Below are positions 55,783-64,000 of a DNA stretch of 64,000 bases, in pieces (the stretch's first letter is position 1; every line of letters begins with the position of its first letter). The notes under the pieces were generated by a model. It had not been told where the DNA came from. It was given only the letters and a program-made list of their open reading frames with translations, and did not search any database. Location: positions 4,028,100-4,092,099 of the forward strand of contig CANTUZ010000025.1 of assembly GCA_947846985.1 (NCBI GenBank), read 5' to 3'. Both the position numbers and the translations under genes were made by a program. Origin of the DNA: Fratercula arctica (taxonomy: Eukaryota > Chordata > Aves > Charadriiformes > Alcidae).

Positions 55783-56478
55783 ATTGTATTTCCAGCAGAC
55801 ATCTGGTAAGTTGAAGTCCCCCAGGAGAACAAGGACTAATGATCGTCAGACTTTTCCCAGCTGCTTATAGAATATTTCATCTGCCTCTTCATCCTTGTTG
55901 GGTGGTCTATAACAGACTCCCACTGTGACATCTGCCTTGTTGGCCTTTCCCCTGATTCTTACCCATAAACACTTGACCCTTTCATCACCATTGTCGGGCT
56001 CTAGACAGTCAAAACACTCCCTAACACACAGGGACACTCCACCACCTCTCCTTCCTTGCCTGTCCCTTCTGAAGTGTTTATAGCCATCCATTGCAGCACT
56101 CCAGTTGTGAGAGTCATCCCGCCATGTTTCTGTGATGGCAACTATATCATAGTTTTCCTGCTGCACAATGGCTTCGAGCTCCTCCTGTTTGTTGCCCATG
56201 CTGCATGCATTGATGTAGATGCACTTCAGTTGGGCTACTGATCCCACCACCTTCTTTGGGGGAGAAGCCCTAATGCCTACGTGACCATTCTCAGGTGCTT
56301 TCGTGGTTTCTAACACATCAACAACCCTTGTGTCTTTTCTGCCAGGTGGATTTCCATCCCCTACCTGCCCTGAGATGGCAGACCAAAGGCCCTCGCTAGC
56401 ACATCGTCCCTGAAACATCGGCCTGCCGCCCCCAGGCTTATCTCTAGCGAGCCTGGTGTTATCCCTTTCCCCTTTCAA
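55783..56478 (-). pseudogene. Endonuclease N-terminal part of the nested CR1 ORF2
   Basis: Continues the ORF2 interrupted at 54231. The frame 56478-55846 is open for 210 codons, beginning at the likely ORF2 start (MKGERDNTRLARDKPGG): LKCIYINACSMGNKQEELEA, ITETWRDDSHNW, RQGRRGGGVSLCVRE, VGVCYRPPNKDEEADEIFYK. The gene lies just downstream of ORF1 (stop near 56486). Confidence 0.88.
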
Positions 56479-56485
56479 ATCTAGT

Positions 56486-57027
56486 TTAAAGCTCTTTCAA
56501 TGAGCCCTGACAACTCCTGCACAAAGATCCTATTCCCTCTTTGAGAGGGGTGTACCCTGTCAGTCGCCAGCAGGCCTGGTGGCATGTAGACTGAGCTGTG
56601 ATCAAAATCCCCAAAATTCTGCTGGTGACACCAGGCTCGGAGACAGGTATTGATCTGCTGGCTCTTCCTGTTCCTTCCCTCATCATTCCCTGCAACTGGA
56701 AGGATAGAAGAGAATGCTACTTGTGCTCCTGATTAACCAGTCATCCCAAGGCCCGGAAGTCTCTCTTGATTGCCCTTGGACTTCTTGTTGCAACTTCATT
56801 GCTGCCTACCTGAAAAATCAATAATGGACAATAATCTGAGGGCTGTACCAGGGTAGGAAACTTTCTCTTCACATCTTTAACCCGGGTCCCAGGGAGGCAG
56901 CAGACTTCCCTAAGAAGTGGGTCCGGTCTGCATATCCGGCCCTCTGTTCCCCTCAGGAGAGAGTCTCCTATGACAATGACCCGTCTTCTTTTCTTTATGG
57001 AAGCGCTTTTCATGAAGGGCATAAGCT
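56486..57027 (-). pseudogene. CR1 ORF1 hydrolase domain, C-terminal to the pol insertion
   Basis: VIVIGDSLLRGTEGRICRP (GDSL block I), REVCCLPGTRVKDVKRKFPT and YCPLLIFQVGSNE are in the frame 57097-56741, whose first residues are read from the inserted RNase H sequence. The C terminus (56695-56486) has shifted frame. Confidence 0.88.
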
Positions 57028-58866
57028 TCAACCACTGCTTGAACCACCCCCACAGAGCATTTGCCACCATCCATGAGTCAGTATAGAGATAGAGCATTGG
57101 CCACTTTCCTCGTTCAGCAATGTCTAGGGCCAGCTGGATGGCTTTTACCTCTGCAAATTGACTCGATTCACCTTATCCTTCAGTAGCTTCTGCGACCTGT
57201 TGTGTAGGACTCCATACAGCAGCTTTCCACCTTTGATGTTTTCCTACAATACGACAAGACCCATCAGTGAACAGAGCACACTGTTTCTCATTATCTGAGA
57301 GTTCATTATATGGTGGGGCTTCCTCAGCACGAGTCACTGCCTCTTCTGGTGGCACTGTGAAGTCTTTGCCTTTGGGCCAGTTTGTGATCACTTCTACAAT
57401 TCCTGGACAATTTGGGTTTCCTATTCGAGCTCACTCTGTGATTAAGGCAACCCACTTACTCCAGGTAGCATCAGTGGCATGATGAGTAGAAGGAACTTTA
57501 CCCTTGAACATCCAGCCCAGCACTGGTAATCGGGGTGCCAGGAGGAGCTGTGCTTCAGTACCAATTACCCCTGAAGCAGCTTTAACTCCTTCATATGCTG
57601 CCAAGATTGCTTTCTCAGTTGGGGTATAGTTGGCCTCGGAGCCTTTATAGCCTTGACTCCAGAATCCTAGGGGTCTACCTCAACTCTCCCCCAGTGCTTT
57701 CTGCCAGAGACTCCAGGAAGGGCCATTGTCCCCGGCTGTGGTGTAGAGCACATTTTTAATGTCCCGTCCTGTTTGGACTGGTCCAACTACTGCATGCACA
57801 ATCTCTTGTTTCATTTGCTCAAAGGCCTGTCGTTGCTCAGGACCCCACATAAAATTATTTTTCTTTCAATTCACTTCACATAGAGGTTTCACAATCTGAC
57901 TATAACCTGGAATATGCATTCTCCAGAAACCCACAACACCTAAGAAGGCTTGTGTTTCCTTTCTGTTAGTTGGTGGGGACATAGATGTTATTTTGTTAAT
58001 CACATCTATTGGGATCTGGCGATGACCATCTTGCCACTTAATTCCTAAGAACTGGATGTCTCATGCAGGTCCCTTGACCTTACCTCTTTTAACAGCAAAA
58101 CCTGTTTCAGAAAAATCTTGATTATTTTCTTACCTTTCTTGAAAACTTCTTGTGCTGTATTACCCCACACAATGATGGCATCAATGTATTGCAGATGTTC
58201 TGGAGCTTCACCCTTCTCCAGTGCAGGCTGGATCAGTCTGTGGCAAACAGTAGGGCTGTGTTTCCACCCCTGGGGCAGTTAATTCCAGGTGTACTGGATG
58301 CCCCTCCAGGTGAAAGCAAACTGTGGCCTGCACTCTGAGGCTAAAGGAATAGAGAAGAATGCATTAGCAATGTCAGTTGTGGCATACCATTTGGCTGCCT
58401 TGGACTCCAGTTCATACTGCAGTTCTAGCATGTCTGGCACGGCAGCGCTCAGTGGTGGTGTGACTTCATTCAGGCCACCATAGTCTACTGTTAGTCTCCA
58501 ATCTCCATCAGACTTTCACACTGGCCATATAGGGCTGTTAAAGGGTGAGCGAGTCTTGCTGATCGCTCCTTGGGTCTCCAGCCGATGAATCAGGTTCTGG
58601 ATGGGAAACAGGGAGTCTCGGTTAGTGCGATACTGTCGTCGATGCACCGTGGAACTAGCAATTGGCACCTGCTGTTCTTTAACCTTCAGCAGTCCCACCA
58701 CAGAAGGGTCATCTGAAAGGCCAGGTAAGGTAGACAGCTGTGTAATATCCTCAGTCTCTACAGCAGCTATACCAAAAGCCCACCCATACCCTTTCGGTTC
58801 TTTGAAATACCCTCTCTTAAGGTAGTCTATGCCAAGGATGCATGGAGCATTTGGGCCAGTCACAGT
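57028..58866 (-). mobile_element. LTR-less ERV-L pol fragment inside CR1 ORF1 (E4)
   Basis: Minus strand, in order: protease end (58863-58516; CILGIDYLKRGYFKEPKGYG and the RQYRTNRDSLFPI region), RT (about 58500-57840, many stops), connection, and RNase H to about 57028 (YTDSWMVANALWGW). It is more diverged from E1 and E2 than they are from each other. No LTR, gag or integrase. Both ends fall inside CR1 ORF1, and the CR1 text continues with almost no loss (GGCATAAGCTT at the left, TAACCTTGGCAACACC at the right). Same orientation as the CR1. Confidence 0.88.
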
Positions 58867-58869
58867 AAC

Positions 58870-59420
58870 CTTTGGGACAGTAACCTTGGCAACACCTCCA
58901 ACCTAGATGAACCATCGTCCTCATCATTGTTCAGTTCCACTTGCAGAGCCTCATATGTAGTACCTGGGAAGGTGGGGTAGTCACAGAAGAGATGCGCCTG
59001 CTGCGCCAGGCAGGAACTTGTCGCCATTGCCCCCTATCCCTTAAGTCACCACATTCTGCCAGGTGGAAAGAGGATAGGGAATCCTCTGTATCATGCATCC
59101 TGCCTGCCTGTTGGGCCTGTCCCAGCAAAGGTAGGGTGCAATTCCTGTAGTCTATCTCTCTCTTGGACTCCTCAACCTAGTCACCTTCTCCTGGAGCTCT
59201 GTCACTAACCGGGGGAGTTCTTCTACCTGGGTGCACTTCCCATAGGTGTGCTCACTGATGCTGTCCAATACTGGCATAAGAGTAGGGTCACCCTGCAGGC
59301 TGACACCTGGGTGGCAGCATGTTCCCACCGGAGCTCTGTCTGGGAAGCTGCATCAGTCATGGTGGGTGCAGAGCTTAGAGAGACACCTTTCTGCAGCTTT
59401 AACAGAGGTGTGTGGTCCTA
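58870..59420 (-). pseudogene. CR1 ORF1 N-terminal part and start of 5' UTR
   Basis: The frame 59128-58931 reads DTEDSLSSFHLAECGDLRDR and VPAWRSRRISSVTTPPSQ, parallel to ORF1 residues in the 17.2-17.8-kb copy. Further upstream (59160-59400) the sequence recalls the coiled-coil and CxxC region but is badly eroded. The 5' end near 59420 is approximate. Confidence 0.7.
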
Positions 59421-61765
59421 CGAGTTTTAAAGGCTTTAACGGTCACAGCTTCTACCTGCTGTACCCTCATTCTATGGGAGAGCTGTGGTGGAACTCATCC
59501 TGAGGTCCCTTCTTGTTTCAATGTGGGTCACACAACTATGGCTGTAGGTTCTCCCAGAGCATCCAGGCAACTATGTGCTGCAGTGGACTTTCTTGTTCAA
59601 GTTCAACTTTCAACACCAACACACTTCCAGGCATTGTAGCCACAAATGGATTTTCAATCAGATCTAATAAAGGATAGAGGCGCATAAACTCCAAAATTTT
59701 GCAGTCTAGAATGGAGGTCCCAAAAAGCTTTGCTCAGGAGCTGTCTAAACCCCAGAGCAATAAAAATGCCATGAATTCTTTCATTTTTATTTTGTATTTC
59801 CACACATGCTTCAAGTTCTGCTTTTGAGTGTGCCTAGAAGTGCCCTGACACAGCTGGACAAATCAGTATCTACCCTGTGCAGGAGCCCAGCAGGTTTGCC
59901 TATCTCCCTCAAAGAGCTCAAACCAAAAGCTGTTCTCAGCCCATGCCTGCTGGAGCAGGCACCACACAAAATGCTGCTAGAGGGAAATGGTCACTGTCCA
60001 AATAAACTGAGCGGTGTGCTGCTGGTGTGCCTGCAGGTCAGTCTCCTGGCCTGGAATAGTATGGCTGAAAGCAGGAGTCAATTTTTGAATGCATGAACTT
60101 TCTCTTACTTGCCAACACAACTGTCTCAGTTCCTGCCAGTTGTCATCGATCTGTGATTGATCTCATTGATCTCATTCCTGCGGGCTGGAGAAGCCTGGGG
60201 ATGAGCACAGGTGGGCAATATGGGATATATCTGGCTGTGCAGCTGGAAGGCACTGAGCACCCACGCAGCCTTGCTAGCAATCAGGAGACAGCTCTGGATG
60301 GAGAGGTGCGTTCAGAATGTTGTCCAGTTGCATGGAGCTCCGGATGCACGCTGACCTCCCTGTCCTGTATACTTAGAGGATGCCAAGAAATGAAGGAGTG
60401 CAAGAGACAACCAACTGCTAGAGTAACTGCTGTGCTCCACAGTGATGGACATGACCCTGGAAGTGGTCATATTTGGGAAACAGCATTTAAACCAACTCAA
60501 AGCTGGATTAGTAACTGCAGCAGCAGCTACCAGACAGTGAGTGCAAACAATGTGCAAGGTTTTTCTCACTAGAGAAATATGGGACATGCTGATTTTCAGC
60601 GGCAATGGGCCTGGTGTTAGCAGGCAGCATGTGTAGTTGGAGAAAGGCAGGCACTCTGTGTTCAGCATGATCTCTAAGGGCTTGAGTGAGAGAACAGAAG
60701 GTCTAAAAATAAATGCAAGGTTCTCTTATGGAAATCTCTTGCTTATCTTCCAGAATTTACACAGAAGTGAACTCATCCTCCTTCCACAGCAGGAAACTGG
60801 AATCCTCAGTTAGTTCCACATGGACAAATCCCTGCACTTAGTATGTAGTTCAGCTGACTCCAGCAAGCACTGCAGGAGCACAGAGGTCAGACTTGATGGA
60901 TCCAATTGCAGGATCAGGGTCAAAATTTCTACTCAATCACCCTTCCCCAAAACAAGAAAATTTCTTCAGTCAGAAACCACAGACTTTTGCTGTTGTTTTT
61001 TTTTTCCCCCTCCAAATACATGGCATAAGCATGTTTCATGGGGTAACCGTGGCTTTATTTTTATGCCATGAAATCGTACTCTCAAAGTAAATATGAGAAA
61101 TCCAGAAGGTTGCACTGTGGACTCAATATTGATTTTAAAGTTTATTTCTGTAGACACTAAGTTCATTGAAAGAGCCCTGGGTTTCTTTTTAGAGAGAAAG
61201 ATGAATAAATTAATTTAAATAAATATGTATTAATATGATCTCAATCCATCAGATGAATTCTGCTTGGATTCTGTAGGAGTCTTTTTGTGACGCACAGTTA
61301 TTTGAGAAGCTCCAATCTGGCGACATTTCCTTGCTGTTCGGATTGCTGATTATTGTTTTTAAGAATAGGGCAATATTCTATGAAGGCTTTTCTTCCTTCT
61401 CTTCCTTCTGCCTTCTACTTGCAACCTTTTTTCCATTTTAACATTTTTTTTATCTTTAGGGTTTTTTGCTTTTGTTACTGTATCCCCAGTGATATAACCA
61501 TCACATTAATTCACACCTGAGCATTATGATCTCTTTCTGCTCTATGATGAGTGAAAGAATAAGCCTATTTGGCCAGACCTTCAACCGAGGTGAACTGACA
61601 CAGCTCTGCTAGATTATACTGATATAACTCATCAGAGCACCCGGAAGATTGTATTTGAGATTTTGCTCAATCCACTTTTCATTTAAACTACTGCTCTTTA
61701 AGCAAAATTACCTTCTCCCAAATTGCCTGCAATGCTATTGCAGACCCACAGTATGATGCTTTATT
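59421..61765. other. Unassigned, no gene supported
   Basis: About 2.3 kb without CR1 or LTR signature. Open frames up to 159 codons (60093-60572 +) have no motifs and look like chance frames. Confidence 0.45.
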
Positions 61766-61845
61766 ATAGAATCATAGAATCGTTTAGGTTGGAAAAGACC
61801 TTCAAGATCATCAAGTCCGACTGTTAACCTAGCATTGCCAAGTTG
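61766..61845 (-). mobile_element. CR1 3' terminal fragment
   Basis: AGAATCATAGAATCGTTTAGG at the left is the reversed CR1 end; the AAGATCATCAAGTCCGACTG text places it in the same subfamily as 30846 and 51277. Only about 80 bp. Confidence 0.88.
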
Positions 61846-62244
61846 TGTAAGGGATAATAGAGGATGGTCCGAGTGAGACACAATGGAAAATTACTAGTTG
61901 AACCAAACCCAGTATACATGCCGAGAAAAAGGACCTCAGTACTGTTGCTGCAAAAACTATGTGTGTATCCATGACAGACTGACCTTCAAAGAAGATGACA
62001 AGAAGGGAGTACAACAGTGTAGTCAGGTATCAGACAGCCGCTGTTAGCAAAGCCGGATCAGGAGCCTGGTGGGGTTCACTGCATGCGCTGGCCACGAGTG
62101 CAGCAACTCTAGCCTGTATTTTCCACTCAATCCGGTGCAGGATATGAGGGCTGTCTCAGGGTGGAGGGAGAGAGAGACATGAGCGCACTTTGAAGATACA
62201 GGGGACGCCCTGAAGGGCTGTGCCTACCTCCCTCTGACATAGCA
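61846..62244. other. Unassigned flank upstream of a possible signal-peptide exon
   Basis: No repeat recognised. GC content rises toward 62244. Could be 5' UTR if the following short ORF is real. Confidence 0.35.
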
Positions 62245-62298
62245 ATGTGGCTCCTCGTTATCCTGCTGCTCAGCAGTGCTACTACCATCTATGGGGTG
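62245..62298 (+). other. Possible signal-peptide-encoding first exon, cut by an LTR
   Basis: ATG at 62245 reads MWLLVILLLSSATTIYGV, a textbook signal peptide (short N region, Leu-rich core, small residues near the end), in a GC-richer context. GGGGTGTG at 62293-62300 could hold a splice donor. The LTR begins at 62299 exactly here, so the rest of the gene, if any, is separated or destroyed. Chance occurrence cannot be excluded. Confidence 0.3.
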
Positions 62299-62661
62299 TG
62301 TCGTGCTTTGGCCTCAGACGGCAACAAAGAACCACGTGCCGCTCGCTCGGGTCTTCCCAATACGGGAGGAATCAGAAGAAAAAGGCAAAACTCTTGGGTT
62401 GAGACAAGGGTAGTTTAACAGAACAGCAGAAGGAACAAGAAAAACAGCAACAATAACATGGATAGAGGAATATACAAACACGATTACGGAACCGCCGCTC
62501 CCCACTGCTCACCTACCGGACCTGGGACGCCCCAGCCCAGCCCGCTGCAAGCAGCAACTTCCTGCCCCCTCCCCCAGCAGCTCAGGGTGGGCATGGCTCA
62601 CATGGCATGGAATACCTCTGTCCTGGGGAGAATTAACCCTATCCCCGCCAGAACCAGGACA
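62299..62661 (-). repeat. 3' LTR of the right-edge ERV-L-like provirus
   Basis: 363 bp, same family as the E1 and E2 LTRs, more complete than E1 at the U3 start. Confidence 0.92.
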
Positions 62662-63184
62662 TTATCCACCCCTTATTCCATACCATCTTTGCCATGCCCA
62701 GATCTTACAGGTTCCAATGAATTGCCACCACTTTCCCCTGTCATATATATATATATATATGCACATATATATTAATGCAGATATAATGCCCTTAGTTTAT
62801 GGGCCATCCCTCCAAAGTGTCTGGCAAGTTCATTCAATCCACGGCTTTGGGCTCCATCTGTTAGAACAGTCTCTCAGGGCAGGTGAGATGGTCTGTGGTG
62901 CTGGACTGTTGCATGCTGTATTTTTTGGAACTTGTGGCTGGTGTACCCGGCGTGGCTCATGCCCACAGTCCATGGGCTGAAGATGTAGATCTTGAGGAAG
63001 TTGCTGGGCGCCAGCTGCTGAGGTCAGTTCTGATCCCATCACCGCTGCGCTTTACTTGGTTTTTCATCACAGTCCATCTGTCCTTAATTTGGGTGATTCT
63101 TACTGCAGTACAGCTGATAGCAATTATAGTAATGAGGATATACAGTGACAGTGTTACTTAGCAATCAACAACACACAATTTGAT

Positions 63185-63375
63185 TCATTGGCTATTCTCA
63201 CCCAAAATCAGATCCCCATGAGGTACACATTGGACTTCCCCATCCTTCCGCATCACCCACCAAGTGCACCCAGGTCCTTGGGCAAAAGCAATCTCACGGA
63301 TGGGTTTGCCTTTGCCTGAGGCAGGACTGACCCAGACTGTCTTCCCTAACATATTCTTCATGTGCACTATGGGGA
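63185..63375 (-). pseudogene. pol: ERV-L-like integrase C-terminal fragment
   Basis: 61 codons: MKNMLGKTVWVSPASGKGKP and GPGCTWWVMRKDGEVQCVPH, ending GENSQ-stop, nearly identical to the E1 end at 5577-5760. Split from the rest of pol by LTR B at 63376. Confidence 0.88.
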
Positions 63376-64000
63376 TGTCCTGGTTTGAGGTAAAACAGAA
63401 CCAATTTTCTGATTTGTAATTTTACTTTTTAGCTGGGCCTCTTCTAACTGACTAAAGTCTGAAATTAACAGCATATTGTTCAGAAACTGTTCACTCTCAG
63501 AGTGATAAGACCTGATTATACCAAGGAATGGTATGCACAGAGGCTCTTGCTTATACTTATTGCTATAACAACCAAGGTCAGCTAACTTCGCTGTTTGCCC
63601 CGTTAGAGTGTCAGAAGCGGAGAAGCGTAGAGGGGTCCCACCTGCAGGGAGGAGCGGACGGGACAGGTGACCCAAAACTGACCAACAGGGTATTTCATCC
63701 CATCTGCCCCATGCTCAGTATAAAAGCTGAGGGATCAAAGGGGCAAGGCTGCTCTGGCTCGCTTTTTCTTCAATGGCCGACGTCTGAGGAGGACCCTGTC
63801 TGTTCGTCCCGATCCGAGCATTCCTGACTCTGGTTCCGGAATTCAGCTCCTATCCATCGCTGACTCCAGTCTGGGACTTTCCCTGTGTCTGCGGGTGACG
63901 CGATCGTCATCCTGGGAGCTGGATACGGTTTTGTATATATTGTATACTTTTTTCTTTTTTTTAATTCTATTATTATTTACTATTTTCTTATTTATTATTA
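63376..64000 (+). mobile_element. LTR family B, running off the window
   Basis: TGTCCTGGTTTGAGGTAAAACAG onward, with CAGTATAAAAGCTGAGGG at about 63717 and the AT-rich R/U5 stretch at the end. Inserted in the pol C terminus of the right-edge provirus; the 3' end lies outside. Confidence 0.92.

Larger units (their letters stand above)
51277..59420 (-). mobile_element. Near-full-length CR1 carrying four nested insertions
   Basis: The host CR1 starts at its 3' terminus (about 51277, reverse complement of a TGATTTTCTTTT-like tail) and can be followed through ORF2, ORF1 and into the 5' UTR near 59420. It is interrupted by LTR B copies at 51328-51887 and 54232-55777 (the latter holding LTR D 54552-55358) and by an ERV-L pol fragment at 57028-58866. 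With these removed the CR1 is about 4.2 kb. Confidence 0.88.
62299..63375 (-). mobile_element. ERV-L-like 3' end (LTR, 3' region, pol C terminus), interrupted by LTR B
   Basis: LTR 62299-62661 (plus TGTCGTGCTTTGGCC to GAACCAGGACA), polypurine tract, a 500-bp 3' region with an (AT)n tract at about 62743-62760, and the C terminus of integrase (63185-63367). Stops at 63375, where LTR B starts; the provirus may continue beyond the window. Confidence 0.9.

Noticed and set aside
57028..57097. Apparent fusion protein of RNase H and a GDSL hydrolase
   Set aside because: The fused frame is a by-product of the ERV fragment being inserted in CR1 ORF1; the upstream pol is full of stops, so no real fusion product is implied.
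60093..60572. 159-codon plus-strand ORF
   Set aside because: Composition and motif content look random; no splice or promoter context, and an overlapping antisense ORF of similar quality exists.
1..64000. CRISPR arrays, tRNA or rRNA genes, bacterial-type operons
   Set aside because: None seen. The direct repeats present are explained by LTRs, CR1 tails and microsatellites.

Overview
The window looks like bird nuclear DNA. The dominant repeats are CR1 LINEs: a two-ORF layout, an ORF1 with a GDSL-type hydrolase motif, an APE-type endonuclease plus reverse transcriptase ORF2, and the short ATTCTATGATTC-type 3' tail with no poly(A). The second large class is endogenous retrovirus (ERV), mainly an avian class-III (ERV-L-like) family, with solo LTRs of several other families. 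By eye more than half of the 64 kb is identifiable mobile DNA, most of it broken.

The one host gene I can support lies on the + strand at about 4.3-14.9 kb: the last three coding exons (4366-4430, 12944-13108, 13343-13365) and the 3' UTR of an FCHO-family gene, most likely FCHO2 (endocytic F-BAR protein; the exons encode the end of the mu-homology domain). All three exons join in frame and end at a stop. The 8.5-kb penultimate intron starts with a GC splice donor and holds a whole antisense provirus. FCHO2 belongs to the human 5q13 block that is Z-linked in birds, so such repeat density around it makes a W-linked gametolog worth testing. That is inference, not something the sequence proves.

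Layout: 1-1.8 kb CR1; 3.1-4.0 kb solo LTR; 4.9-10.4 kb complete env-less ERV-L-like provirus E1 (- strand, 5-bp target-site duplication); 11.3-11.9 kb CR1 tail; 12.9-14.9 kb end of FCHO2; 15.7-18.0 kb a CR1 ORF1/endonuclease block inside another CR1 tail; 18.0-21.0 kb broken LTRs and CR1; 21.0-28.8 kb hybrid provirus E2, which carries a different retrovirus's env (591 open codons) and LTR between leader and gag; 29.6-37.6 kb three + strand CR1 copies and an LTR; 37.6-42.3 kb a repeat-poor island; 42.5-43.2 kb an LTR-less pol fragment joined to a CR1 tail; 43.2-45.8 kb CR1; 46.4-51.0 kb a full-length CR1 inside a solo LTR; 51.3-59.4 kb one CR1 holding four nested insertions; 59.4-62.3 kb unassigned, ending in a possible signal-peptide exon; 62.3-64.0 kb another ERV-L-like 3' end interrupted by an LTR running off the window.

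The most unusual signals are: the hybrid provirus with its long env ORF; ERV-L pol fragments without LTRs embedded in CR1 sequence; E1 and E2 sharing frameshifts and near-identical pol although E1's own LTRs have clearly diverged; and nested insertions whose order can be read from intact target-site duplications. I saw no tRNA, rRNA, CRISPR array or bacterial-type operon. Percentages are by-eye counts.
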